Assembly: GCA_025934105.1 (NCBI GenBank)
Contig: JAICYS010000025.1
Location: 1 to 35,648 of the forward strand
Length of the DNA: 35,648 bases
Source: Myxococcota bacterium
GTDB lineage: Bacteria; Myxococcota_A; Polyangia; Fen-1088
Direction: 5' to 3'
Below are positions 1 to 7,993 of the stretch, in pieces. The notes below the pieces were generated by a model. That model did not search any database and was not told where the DNA came from. It saw only the letters and a program-made list of their open reading frames with translations. A program made the position numbers and the translations under genes. Each line of letters begins with the position of its first letter. Within the stretch, counting starts at the first letter, position 1.

Positions 1-143
1 AGTGTTGATGTGCGTGCGCGACTGGCGCCGATAACCAGCAGGACCGCGCGCGCCCCGGCGGCGGTCACGGCGGCGGTCACCTGGCGCTGGGCGCCGGCGC
101 CGAACAGGATGCGGCCGGCGGTCGCCAGCTCGAACGCGTTCAC
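1..143 (-). CDS. Iron-type alcohol dehydrogenase, N-terminal fragment (cut by window edge)
   Basis: Only about the first 47 residues are present; the gene runs off the left edge. I translated it by hand because it is too short for the ORF track. It starts at a GTG (complement of 141-143) overlapping the TGA of the upstream gene as GTGA, which suggests translational coupling. The peptide reads [18 protein letters not shown], then an Ala-rich helix and AVLLVIGAS. This matches the N-terminal beta-alpha start of the iron-containing alcohol dehydrogenase / maleylacetate reductase / glycerol dehydrogenase superfamily, where a GRILFGAG-like strand-turn precedes the nucleotide-binding fold. The metal-binding His/Asp residues lie outside the window, so substrate cannot be inferred. 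Its partner is an ABM-fold protein, a pairing that fits small aldehyde or quinone metabolism, but that is inference. Confidence 0.6.
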   Translation of the reverse strand, partial: MNAFELATAGRILFGAGAQRQVTAAVTAAGARAVLLVIGASRARTST

Positions 144-457
144 CAGCCGCCGTCCTCCGGGAACACGTTCACGAACTTGCGGCTGACGCGCGGCTCGGCC
201 ATCAGGTCGGCCACCGCGTCGCGCCAGGCGGCGTAATGCGCGGCGGCCTTGTGGGCGGCCGGCGCTTCGGACGTCCGGTACACCTCGATCAGCACGAAGC
301 GGGTGGGGTCATCGCGATCGTGCAGCAGGTCGAACCGGGCGATCCCCGGCTCGCGCACGCTGGCCCGCGCGTTGGCCAGCGTGGCGGCGCGAAACGCCTC
401 GACCGCGTCCGGCTTGACGTGGACCGACACCTCGACCACCAGCAGGCTCTCCGACAT
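140..457 (-). CDS. LsrG-like antibiotic-biosynthesis-monooxygenase (ABM) fold protein
   Basis: The protein is 105 aa. I start it at [16 protein letters not shown] (ATG complement of 455-457) rather than at the ORF-track ATG, because the extra 48 residues are Arg-rich and unlike the family. It resembles the roughly 96-residue LsrG/YgiN group of dimeric ferredoxin-like ABM proteins: an opening beta strand ending in VHVKPD, a central [21 protein letters not shown] strand pair (as in NLRFDVLQD), then [12 protein letters not shown], which aligns with the FHKTTPHY active-site histidine segment of E. coli LsrG, and a final [10 protein letters not shown] strand. LsrG isomerises phospho-AI-2, but relatives act as monooxygenases or isomerases on quinones, so the substrate is open. 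It overlaps the downstream dehydrogenase by 4 nt. Confident about the fold, unsure of function. Confidence 0.8.
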   Translation of the reverse strand: MSESLLVVEVSVHVKPDAVEAFRAATLANARASVREPGIARFDLLHDRDDPTRFVLIEVYRTSEAPAAHKAAAHYAAWRDAVADLMAEPRVSRKFVNVFPEDGGW

Positions 458-584
458 GGCGGCCGAGCCTACCCGGATGCCTTCCGGTTTGCAGCGCCGG
501 CGTGAACGCCGGCCGTCGCGCCGCGCGATCAGCGGCATCTCCGGGATCCGCGAAGGCGCCTTTTTAGTAAAGTCGGTGCCGACG

Positions 585-1340
585 ATGTGGCTGGGCAACA
601 AGGTGGTCGTGGTCCTGCCGGCCTACAACGCCGCCCGGACGCTGGAGCGGACGTACCGCGAGATCCCGCTCGACATCGTCGACGAGGTCGTGCTGGTCGA
701 CGATCGCAGCGCCGACGACACGCCGGCGGTGGCCAAGGCGCTGGGCATCCGGCACGTCATCGAGCACGACGCCAATCGGGGCTACGGCGGCAATCAGAAG
801 ACCTGCTACCGGACCGCGCTTGGGCTGGGCGCCGACATCGTCGTCATGCTGCACCCCGATTACCAGTACACGCCCAAGCTGGTGCGCGCGATGGTGGCCG
901 CCCTGGTGGACGACGTCTACGACCTCGCGCTCGGCTCGCGCATCCTGGGAAACGGCGCGCTGGAGGGCGGCATGCCGGTTTACAAGTACGTCGGCAACCG
1001 CGTCCTCACCGCCTTCGAAAACCTGGTCATCGGCCAGAAGCTGTCCGAGTACCACACCGGCCTTCGCGCCTACCGGCGCCGCGTCCTCGAAGCCATCCCG
1101 TATGAACGCAACTCCGACGACTTCGTCTTCGACAACCAGGTCCTGGTGCAGGCTCACGCCCTGGGGTTCCGGATCGGTGAGCTGACCTGCCCCACGAAGT
1201 ACTTCCCCGAGGCGTCCAGCATCGATTTCCGGCGGAGCTTGCGCTACGGCGCCCTGTGTTGCGCCACAGCCGTGCAGTACCGGCTGCATCGCCTGGGCCT
1301 GGTGCGGTCTCCGTTGTTCGAGCGGAGCGGGGTCCAGTAA
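585..1340 (+). CDS. Family 2 glycosyltransferase, DPM/DPG-synthase-like
   Basis: The protein is 251 aa and cytoplasmic. I use the ATG at 585 ([17 protein letters not shown]), because the preceding 112 codons of the ORF are the antisense of the LsrG-like gene plus leader. GT2 signatures occur in order: [12 protein letters not shown] (nucleotide-binding start, about residues 7-18), [12 protein letters not shown] (about 37-48), [10 protein letters not shown], then [11 protein letters not shown] at the position of the usual DxD metal-binding motif, a variant seen in this bacterial DPM-like branch. [11 protein letters not shown] and [15 protein letters not shown] form the acceptor-side segment. 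There is no C-terminal membrane anchor. It probably moves a sugar from a nucleotide donor to a lipid or glycan acceptor. The next two genes are GT-C-like membrane proteins 12 and 17 nt apart, so the three are likely one transcript. Donor and acceptor are unknown. Confidence 0.85.
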   Translation: MWLGNKVVVVLPAYNAARTLERTYREIPLDIVDEVVLVDDRSADDTPAVAKALGIRHVIEHDANRGYGGNQKTCYRTALGLGADIVVMLHPDYQYTPKLVRAMVAALVDDVYDLALGSRILGNGALEGGMPVYKYVGNRVLTAFENLVIGQKLSEYHTGLRAYRRRVLEAIPYERNSDDFVFDNQVLVQAHALGFRIGELTCPTKYFPEASSIDFRRSLRYGALCCATAVQYRLHRLGLVRSPLFERSGVQ

Positions 1341-1352
1341 GATGACCCGCAG

Positions 1353-3362
1353 TTGGCAAGGCCGACCTACAGCACGTCGGATCTGATCGTCGCGTCGCTG
1401 GCCGCTGCCGTCGTGGCGGCCTGGGCCGCCGCCGCCGGAGGCGCCTTCTCGATCCGGGCGCTGGCCGTGTGCGAGGCGGCTTTTCTCGCGTTTTACACGG
1501 TCGGGTCGCTGCTGGCGGCCTGGGGGAGCCTGGCGGCCGGCGCGCTCTTCGATCTGCCGTTGCGGTTGCTGGCGGGGTACGCGGCCGTCAACACGGCGCT
1601 GCTGGTGCTGGCCTGGCTGTCGCCGCTGGGGATCGCCGCCAACTTCGGCGTCCTGCTGGCGGGCGCGGCGGCGCTGTTCGTGGCCGCGAAACCGCTCCGG
1701 CAGCAGCGGGGCGGCCAGGACTCGGTCGGGCTGCTGGTGGTCGGCCTCTCGCTGGCGGCGGCCACGCTCTGGTGCCAGGACTCGCTGCGCCCCACCTCCG
1801 TCGACGGGAACACCGTCACGTTCCAGCCCTGGATCGACGGCTTTTACCACGCGGTCCACCTTCGAATTTTCGGCGCGGCGCACGGAGCGTCCACCATCGA
1901 GGACTTCCGGATGGCGGGCGTGCCGGCCCGCCTCTACCACTATGGCGCGTACCTGACGCCGGCCCTCATCCGCCAGGTGGCCGGCCTGCATTCGTACGCC
2001 GCCTTCGCCGGCGTCCTGGTGCCGCTCGGGGTCTTCTTCACGGGGCTGGGCGCCTACGCGCTGATCGGCTCGTTCTGGGGACCGTGGCCGGGGCTGGCGG
2101 CGGCCGCGGCGCTGCTGCTGCTGCCGGACGGCGCGCAGCAGGGGCTCCACAACCGGTTCATGTCCTATCACTGGCTGACCCAGATCTCGCCCAGCGCCAG
2201 CTATGGCCTGGCGTTGCTGGCGGCGGCCTGGCTGTTCGTTCTGCTGGGGTGCACCCGGGGCAGCCGGTGGCAGCTGGTGGCGGGGTGGGTGATGGCCGGC
2301 ATCCTGGCCGTCTACAAGCTGCACTTTTTCATCGCGAGCGCGCTGTTGCTGGTGCTGGTGCCGGCGCTGTTCTTCCGCGGCGCCGTCGGGTGGCGCCGGC
2401 GGGCCCTGTGGACGGCGGCGGCCGCCGCGCTCTACGCCGCGATGATCGCCGTCGTCCAGCGGGTGCCGGGCGTGCCCACCATCCGCTTCGACGGCTCCGG
2501 CGTCCGCGAGATCTTCACGCTGGTCAAAGGCTTCGCGCCGCGCGGCCCGCTGCGCGGCTTCCTCGACGCACATCTCGGCGCCGGAGCGTCGCTGGCTTCC
2601 AACCTGACCGTGGGCGTCCCGTACGTCCTGCTCTCCAGCCTGGGGGTGTTCGCGCCGCTGCTGCTGGTGCTGGCGGTACGCCTGCGCCGGCGCGCGCCGG
2701 CCGCGCTGGTGTTGCTCCCGCTGCTGCTGGTCGCCAATTTCCTGGCCATGTTCCTGGGCCTGGCGCTGGACATGCGCAGCAGCACGCCGGACGAGCTCTC
2801 GCACCGCCCGGTCATGATCGTCACGTTCGCGGTCGTGGCCTGGGTCGGCGGCGCGTCCGCGCTGGCCTGCCTCGAGTCCCCGCGGCTGGGCCGCTTCGCG
2901 CGGCCGGCCGTCGGGGGCCTGGCCCTGCTGCTGCTGGCGGTCCCGGCCTTCCTCGGCGCCGGGGTTCAGCGGCTGCCGGCCATGCGCATGTTCTCTCCGG
3001 TTCGCGCCCCCCTGGGCCTGGTCCGCGCCGCCGAGTACATGCGCGATCACGGCGGCAGCCGAGACGTCTTTCAGGACTCCCAGTTCGATCGGACGTCGGC
3101 GGTGGCGGCCCTGGCCGACCGAAGGACTTACGCCGCGCGCCCCTTGACCATCATGCCGTACAACGGCGACCTGTTGCAGGGGCGGATCGCCTTCATCGAG
3201 CGCTTCATGGACCTGCAGGACGCCGCCACGATCGGCGCCGTCGCGCAGCAGATCGGCCTGCGCTGGTTCCTGCTGGACCCGGGCGACCAGGTCCATTGGC
3301 CGGCGCAGATTGTCGACCGGCCCGTCTTCCAGCTGGACGGATACCGGCTGTACCAGTTTTGA
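1353..3362 (+). CDS. Large multi-pass membrane protein, putative GT-C-type glycosyltransferase
   Basis: The protein is 669 aa with about a dozen hydrophobic segments from residue 10 to about 530, then a roughly 120-residue soluble tail (YMRDHGGSRDVFQD to YRLYQF), probably extracytoplasmic. The start is a TTG at 1353: the frame is closed by the TAA of the previous gene at 1340, and the nearby ATG at 1342 is in another frame. The layout of many membrane helices with short charged loops (for example TFQPWIDGFYHAVHLRIFG after the first helices) and a soluble end is typical of GT-C-fold enzymes that use lipid-linked sugars. I could not identify a named family or a firm catalytic acid. The long minus-strand ORF 564-3296 is its shadow. 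Function is inferred mainly from topology and from its neighbours, a GT2 gene and a PMT-like gene. Confidence 0.7.
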   Translation: MARPTYSTSDLIVASLAAAVVAAWAAAAGGAFSIRALAVCEAAFLAFYTVGSLLAAWGSLAAGALFDLPLRLLAGYAAVNTALLVLAWLSPLGIAANFGVLLAGAAALFVAAKPLRQQRGGQDSVGLLVVGLSLAAATLWCQDSLRPTSVDGNTVTFQPWIDGFYHAVHLRIFGAAHGASTIEDFRMAGVPARLYHYGAYLTPALIRQVAGLHSYAAFAGVLVPLGVFFTGLGAYALIGSFWGPWPGLAAAAALLLLPDGAQQGLHNRFMSYHWLTQISPSASYGLALLAAAWLFVLLGCTRGSRWQLVAGWVMAGILAVYKLHFFIASALLLVLVPALFFRGAVGWRRRALWTAAAAALYAAMIAVVQRVPGVPTIRFDGSGVREIFTLVKGFAPRGPLRGFLDAHLGAGASLASNLTVGVPYVLLSSLGVFAPLLLVLAVRLRRRAPAALVLLPLLLVANFLAMFLGLALDMRSSTPDELSHRPVMIVTFAVVAWVGGASALACLESPRLGRFARPAVGGLALLLLAVPAFLGAGVQRLPAMRMFSPVRAPLGLVRAAEYMRDHGGSRDVFQDSQFDRTSAVAALADRRTYAARPLTIMPYNGDLLQGRIAFIERFMDLQDAATIGAVAQQIGLRWFLLDPGDQVHWPAQIVDRPVFQLDGYRLYQF

Positions 3363-3379
3363 GGCGCGGGAACGTTCCC

Positions 3380-5092
3380 ATGGACCAGCCGATTTCGAGA
3401 CCGCAGAGGGCCGCCCTGGTTCTGGTGGGGCTGGCGCTGGCCGGCTTGCTGGGCGCCGGCCTGGCGGACGCCGGCACCGCCCGGACGCTGTTCGTTCGCA
3501 CGACCTACTTCTTCCTGCTGGCGTCGGTGCTGTGCTGGGCGGGGACCTATCTCCACGCCGCTCGCGGCTTGCGCCGGCAAACCGTCGTCGAGTGGGTGAA
3601 GGAGAACTGGCCCGGGCTGGTCATCGCGGCCCTCGTGACCGCCGTCGCCTGGCTGGCGATTCACCCGGGGCTATGGGTCCTCTCCGACGAAGCCAACCTG
3701 GTCGGCACGTCGAAGAATCTCTACGCGTCCCGGGCGGCGACCTTCACCGTGTCGGGCAAGAACTACTTCGACAGTTACTGGGACGTCGACGTCGCGATCG
3801 ATCGCCGGCCGGCGCTGTTCCCGTTCCTGGTCAGCCTGGTGCACGTCGTCTGCGGGTACACGTACCAGAACGCGTTCCGGTTCAACCTGCTGCTGCTGCC
3901 GGCCTTCGTGCTGCTGTCCTACCGGCTGGCCAAATCGCTGGGCGGCGAGACGTTCGGCGTGGTGGCGGCGCTGCTGGTGGCCGCCCATCCCATCACGCTC
4001 ATCACGGTCCGTTCGGGCGGGTTCGACTTCCTGGCCCTGCTGTTCTCGCTGCTGGTCATCAAGAGCCTGCTCGACCACGTTCGCGATCCCCGCCCGGCGA
4101 CGTTGGCCATCCTCTGGATGAACCTTTGCCTCTTCGCGGAGGTCCGCTACGAGAGCGCGCTGTTCCTGCTGCCGGTGGTGGCGCTGCTGCTGGCCTTCCG
4201 GCTGATCCGCTGGCCGCTGCTCCGCCCGTACGCCTTCGTCTACGCGCTGACGCCCGCCTATCTGGCGCCGCGGGCCTGGCAGGCGGTGTTCCGCGGCAGC
4301 GTGCCGGCGCAGGACCCGGGAGTGGCCCCCTTCAGCCTGGGCTACGTCGCCGGCAACCTGCGCGAGTACTTCAGGCCCGTCTTGTCGCCCTTCGAAGGCT
4401 ACCCGGCCCACGCCGGCATCGTCATCGCGCTGGGTCTGGTGGGCTGCCTGCTCTGGGCCTGGCCGCGGCGGCGGCAATGGCGCGCGCCCAACTGGAAGGA
4501 CGCGCGGGTGCGATTCGCGGCCTTCGTCGTCGCCTGGATGCTGCTGCAGGCCGCCGTGCTCTACAGCTACGCCTGGGGACGCGCCCAGGCGCCCTCCGCG
4601 GCGCGTCTGTTCATCGCCGTCGACACCTTCTTCTCGTTCTTCGCGGCGTGGGCCCTGGCCGTCGCGCTGCGACGATGGCGAGCGCTGGCGGCGGTGCTGG
4701 TGGCGGCCGGCATCCTGGCGATCCAGGTGCCGATCGCGTCCCAGCATCGGTTCTTGAACCGGCTGACGCAGACCCGCGAAACCGCCACCGCCTGGCGCTT
4801 CTTCGCCAGCCTGCACGAAAACCGGATCCTGATCGTCACCGACCGTCCGGACCTGTTCACCATCATGGACTACGGCGCCATGAGCTTCGAGGCGGCCCGG
4901 CGAGACCCGTTCATCTTCCAGGCCTTCGCCCGGCACCTTTTTTACGACATCTACGTCGTGCAGCAGATCCAGCTGTCGGCCGACAGACCGTTCCCCGGGT
5001 ACGAGATCTGGCCGCAGCGCCGGCTGGAGCCGGTGCTCGAGTATCAGAACGATGCCGACGTCGCGATCCGGATCTCGCGGCTGGCGCGGTAG
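3380..5092 (+). CDS. PMT/ArnT-like integral membrane glycosyltransferase (GT-C)
   Basis: The protein is 570 aa. The start is the ATG at 3380 (MDQPISRPQRAALVLVG), 17 nt after the previous stop; the ORF-track entry 1469-5092 extends upstream only because the frame stays open antisense-like through the previous gene. The first external loop has WVLSDEANLVGTSKNLY, where PMT_2/ArnT-type enzymes carry a conserved acidic residue, followed by DRRPALFPFLVSLVH, the family's typical xPPLfp-like entry to the next helix. About eleven hydrophobic stretches follow, with AAHPITLITVRSGGFDF in the second external region, and a soluble C-terminal part from about residue 470. Such enzymes transfer a sugar from polyprenyl phosphate to lipid A, protein or glycan on the outer face of the inner membrane. 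The ArnC/GtrB-like gene at 8884 could make a lipid-linked donor for it, which is inference. Confidence 0.8.
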   Translation: MDQPISRPQRAALVLVGLALAGLLGAGLADAGTARTLFVRTTYFFLLASVLCWAGTYLHAARGLRRQTVVEWVKENWPGLVIAALVTAVAWLAIHPGLWVLSDEANLVGTSKNLYASRAATFTVSGKNYFDSYWDVDVAIDRRPALFPFLVSLVHVVCGYTYQNAFRFNLLLLPAFVLLSYRLAKSLGGETFGVVAALLVAAHPITLITVRSGGFDFLALLFSLLVIKSLLDHVRDPRPATLAILWMNLCLFAEVRYESALFLLPVVALLLAFRLIRWPLLRPYAFVYALTPAYLAPRAWQAVFRGSVPAQDPGVAPFSLGYVAGNLREYFRPVLSPFEGYPAHAGIVIALGLVGCLLWAWPRRRQWRAPNWKDARVRFAAFVVAWMLLQAAVLYSYAWGRAQAPSAARLFIAVDTFFSFFAAWALAVALRRWRALAAVLVAAGILAIQVPIASQHRFLNRLTQTRETATAWRFFASLHENRILIVTDRPDLFTIMDYGAMSFEAARRDPFIFQAFARHLFYDIYVVQQIQLSADRPFPGYEIWPQRRLEPVLEYQNDADVAIRISRLAR

Positions 5093-5102
5093 CGCCGGAC
5101 GG

Positions 5103-6989
5103 CTACTTGCCGTACCCGGCGCTCACGATGTTCGCCTGGATGGCCGAGTCGGTCGCGTCGGACGGATACCCGGCCACGATGGCTCCTTCGTAGAAGGTGC
5201 CCTGGCTCAGCGTGTTGTTGCTGTAGCAGCAGTCGCCGCCGCTGCCGAGAACGATCGATCCCTGCTTCTTCGCCGGGTTGTATCCGGGCGGAACCGAGCC
5301 GCTGTAGAACGTGCTCAGCGCGCCGGTGGTCGCGTCGGCCCCCTTGAGCGCGAACGTCCCCGTTCCGTTGTTCTTCTCCATCGCGGTGACGTACGTGTAC
5401 GCCAGGGTGGGATCGCTGGAGCTCTGACCGCCGCCCCCCTTCGCGTAGAGGCCCCCTTCCAGGTCGGCCATGACCCAGGGGCCCGAGCCGGCGCCGGTGC
5501 CCCAGATCGTGCAGCTGCTGAAGTTGAGCGCGTCCATCGACGGCCCCGCGACGTACATGCGGCTGGTCTCTCCATTGCCGTAGTCGAAGCAGCACCCGCT
5601 GCCGTAGTGCTTGCCGCTGGTGACCATGTAGATGCCTTGCGGCGAGCTGCCCAGCGGCATGCCGGACTTGGAGCCGTCCCGCCAGTACGCCTGGCTGGTC
5701 TTCATGTAGAGCGAATAGACCTTGTGACCGCCCACCGTGAACGATTCCTGGGTGGCGTTCGACGCCGTCTGGCCCTGGTGCCCGCCGACGGTGCTGTCCG
5801 GCGTCTCGGCTTCGACGAAATTGCCGTGGCCCGACTGATCGTAAACGATCGTGATCGTGCAGCTCGATCCCGAGCAGAACGCGTCCTGCGTGGCGGTGTC
5901 GGCCAGGCCACCCGGGCTGACGACGCCGATGTCCTTGGTCATGCCGTCCGCGCGCTTGACTTGATAGAGGTTGCCGCTGTACGAGCCGAGGAGCGCGCGC
6001 ACCGTGCTGTGCGCGGCGACGCAGGGCGTGCTGGCGGCCGCGTAGATGTCGCAGGGGGCCATGCCGCCGCCCGACGAGCCGGCGCTGCCCCCCGACCCTG
6101 CGTTGGCACCGCCACCGCCACCTTTACCTCCGGAACCCGTGCTGCCGCCGGACGCAGAACCGCCGGCCGCGCCGCCTCGGCCGCCGGTGCCGGTGGCGCC
6201 GCCCGACGCATGGCCGCCGGTGCCGATCGCGCCGCCCGAACCCGTGCTGCCGCCCGAGCCCGAGCTGCTGCTCTTCTGCAGCACGATGGAGCCGGTGACC
6301 GGTTGAATCTTGCCGGTCGGGGCCACCGTCAGCGTGGCGTTGCCCGACGCGCAGTACGAGTAGTCCACGTTTCCGTCCGTGTTCAGCCCGTTGCCGGCCG
6401 TCGTGTAGGCGCCGCTGGCCGCCGCCCACGGTGAAACCACGCCCAGGCCGCCGTTCTGGTTGACGGTCGCCACGCAGCCGCACTGCCCGCTGCTGCCGGT
6501 CGAGCAGGTCACCGACGTCCAGCCGAGGGCCTGCACGGTGCCCGCCACATTCGCGCAGGGGACGTTCACCGACGACACCGACAGGCACTTGGGCGCCAGC
6601 GGGAAGCTGATCGACCCAGTCGTGACGGTGTTGTCGGCGTACGTGCCGTCGGAGTTGGCCGTCCACGTGCCGGTGACGTGCAGCGACCCGGTCACCGGCA
6701 CCGTCGAGCAGCCCAGGCTGGCCAGGGTGACGTCCATGTCGCCCGACACGGAGAGGCAGGACGACGAGACCGTCCAGCTCCCCACCACCGAGCCACCGCA
6801 CGGTGTCAGGCCGGTGCAACTCGGCGCGCCGCCCCCCGCGCCGGTGGTCCCACCGGTGAGGGTGGATCCTCCCGAGCCGGGCGTTCCGCCGGTGCCGCTC
6901 GGCAGGCCGTTCGAGCTGCTGCATCCGCCGTTTGCCATCGCCGCGGCGAGGGCCATCGAGCCGACAAGTCCAATAAGTGTGGGTCGCAT
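5103..6989 (-). CDS. GH54 alpha-L-arabinofuranosidase lipoprotein, copy 1 (with N-terminal Cys-rich domain)
   Basis: The protein is 628 aa. It would hydrolyse terminal alpha-L-arabinofuranosyl residues of arabinan or arabinoxylan outside the cell. Order: signal peptide with candidate lipid Cys23 (NGGC, a weak lipobox); short Gly/Ser linker; a Cys-rich domain at about 58-238 shared with copy 4; a Gly-rich linker at 239-311; and the GH54 catalytic domain at 313-628, ending in GYGK. By alignment from memory to the fungal AbfB structure, the vicinal disulfide is C466-C467 (GCCFDYGN), the substrate-stacking Trp is W496, the nucleophile is E511 (VMADLEGGL) and the acid/base is D586 (GSGGD). Uniquely among the four copies, D586 is followed by a second Cys pair (DCCYSNN). 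There is no C-terminal CBM42. It converges on the GT-C gene with 10 nt between stops and diverges from the transketolase genes. Confidence 0.9.
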   Translation of the reverse strand: MRPTLIGLVGSMALAAAMANGGCSSSNGLPSGTGGTPGSGGSTLTGGTTGAGGGAPSCTGLTPCGGSVVGSWTVSSSCLSVSGDMDVTLASLGCSTVPVTGSLHVTGTWTANSDGTYADNTVTTGSISFPLAPKCLSVSSVNVPCANVAGTVQALGWTSVTCSTGSSGQCGCVATVNQNGGLGVVSPWAAASGAYTTAGNGLNTDGNVDYSYCASGNATLTVAPTGKIQPVTGSIVLQKSSSSGSGGSTGSGGAIGTGGHASGGATGTGGRGGAAGGSASGGSTGSGGKGGGGGANAGSGGSAGSSGGGMAPCDIYAAASTPCVAAHSTVRALLGSYSGNLYQVKRADGMTKDIGVVSPGGLADTATQDAFCSGSSCTITIVYDQSGHGNFVEAETPDSTVGGHQGQTASNATQESFTVGGHKVYSLYMKTSQAYWRDGSKSGMPLGSSPQGIYMVTSGKHYGSGCCFDYGNGETSRMYVAGPSMDALNFSSCTIWGTGAGSGPWVMADLEGGLYAKGGGGQSSSDPTLAYTYVTAMEKNNGTGTFALKGADATTGALSTFYSGSVPPGYNPAKKQGSIVLGSGGDCCYSNNTLSQGTFYEGAIVAGYPSDATDSAIQANIVSAGYGK

Positions 6990-7144
6990 GGGGTTCTTCG
7001 AACTTAACTGTCGGTTCGCCGCCAGGTTTGTTGCCCGTTTTTTGAGTTTTTGTGGTGCGCGGGATCGAAAGCCGCGCGCGCGCGCCTGGGTCCGCTCGGC
7101 GCGGGATGATAGGATTCCGCGCTTCGCAGCGAGGACAGCAGCAC
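6990..7144. promoter_or_regulatory. Divergent intergenic region between GH54 copy 1 and the split transketolase operon
   Basis: These 155 nt separate two divergently read genes and must hold both start regions. About 7008-7055 is unusually T-rich for this genome (gcccgttttttgagtttttg), which fits promoter or upstream-activating DNA. A GAGGA about nine bases before the GTG at 7145 is a plausible ribosome-binding site for the transketolase gene. I cannot assign -35/-10 boxes with confidence and see no clear inverted-repeat operator. Confidence 0.4.
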
Positions 7145-7993
7145 GTGACCGCCAGCCCAGCCGAGCGCGTTCAGCTTCAAGAGCGGGTGTTTTCGCTGAA
7201 GAAGCGCTTCTTGGCCATGTACAAGCGCGCGCAGGCCGGACACATCGGCAGCTCGCTGTCGTGCGCGGAGATCCTGGTGTTGCTGAAGGACGCCTGGATG
7301 CGCGGCGAAGACAGCTTCGTCCTGTCGAAGGGGCACGCGGTGGCCGCGCTCTACGCGCTGCTGGCCGACGGAGAGGCCCTGGACCCGCGCGAGCTGGAGA
7401 CGTTCTACGGCGAGGGGACGCGCTTGCCGGCGCGTCCGCCGGTCAACACGCTCGACGAGATTCCGTTCGCGACCGGCAGCCTCGGCCACGGGCTGTCGCT
7501 GTCGGCCGGCATGGCGGTGGGCGCGCTCCTGAAACGGCGCGACGCCCGGTTTTTCTGCCTCACCTCGGACGGCGAGCTCGACGAGGGAAGCACCTGGGAG
7601 GCGGCGCTCTTCATCGCGCACCGCAAGCTGACCAACGTGGTGTGGCTCATCGATCGCAACCGCCTCCAGGGCATCGGCGGAACCGAAGAGGTGCTGGCCC
7701 TCGAGCCGCTGGACGCCAAGCTGGAGGCCTTCGGGTTCCACGTGGTGACCGCGGAGGGCCACGACTTCGCGTCGCTGCTGGCGGCGCGCGACGCCTGCAC
7801 GCGCGCGCTGGAGACCGGCGCCAGGCCCGTCGCCGTCATCGCCAACACCGTCAAGGGTCACGGCGTCCGGCACATGCAGGACACGGTGGCGTCGCACTAC
7901 CTGCCGATGGACGACGCCCAGTACCAGCAGGCCTTGAAGGACCTGTCGATCGCGCACGCCGCGGCCGTGTCGGGGTCGCGCGATGCGGGATGA
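7145..7993 (+). CDS. Transketolase, N-terminal (TPP-pyrophosphate-binding) subunit
   Basis: The protein is 282 aa. I take the GTG at 7145 (MTASPAERVQLQERVF) because a GAGGA lies nine bases upstream and the longer ORF adds an Arg-rich stretch. AGHIGSSLSCAEIL (about 31-44), LSKGHAVAALYALL (60-73), the GSLGHGLSLSAGMAVG segment (111-126) and the thiamine-diphosphate/Mg motif SDGELDEGSTWEAAL ending IDRN (141-172) are those of the N-terminal half of split transketolases. These enzymes move two-carbon ketol units between sugar phosphates or make modified sugars. The C-terminal half follows immediately with an 11-nt overlap, so the two polypeptides probably form one enzyme. Context allows two roles: a pentose-phosphate step serving arabinose catabolism, or sugar-building within the GT2/SDR operon. 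The sequence does not decide between them. Confidence 0.9.
   Translation: MTASPAERVQLQERVFSLKKRFLAMYKRAQAGHIGSSLSCAEILVLLKDAWMRGEDSFVLSKGHAVAALYALLADGEALDPRELETFYGEGTRLPARPPVNTLDEIPFATGSLGHGLSLSAGMAVGALLKRRDARFFCLTSDGELDEGSTWEAALFIAHRKLTNVVWLIDRNRLQGIGGTEEVLALEPLDAKLEAFGFHVVTAEGHDFASLLAARDACTRALETGARPVAVIANTVKGHGVRHMQDTVASHYLPMDDAQYQQALKDLSIAHAAAVSGSRDAG

Noticed and set aside
564-3296. 910-aa minus-strand ORF
   Set aside because: It is antisense to the GT2 and first GT-C genes, with a Gln/Arg/Gly-rich low-complexity composition and no domain. It is open only because of third-position GC bias on the coding strand.
1469-3379. N-terminal half of the 1207-aa plus-strand ORF 1469-5092
   Set aside because: This part is an alternate frame of the membrane protein at 1353-3362 (Arg/Gly/Pro-rich). 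Only the segment from ATG 3380 is a real protein.
6054-6306. Plus-strand Pro-rich ORF (86 aa, PPEPVLPP type) opposite GH54 copy 1
   Set aside because: It is the complement of the Gly-rich linker, which always yields Pro-rich antisense frames; the same is true at 18662-18973 and 28765-29061.
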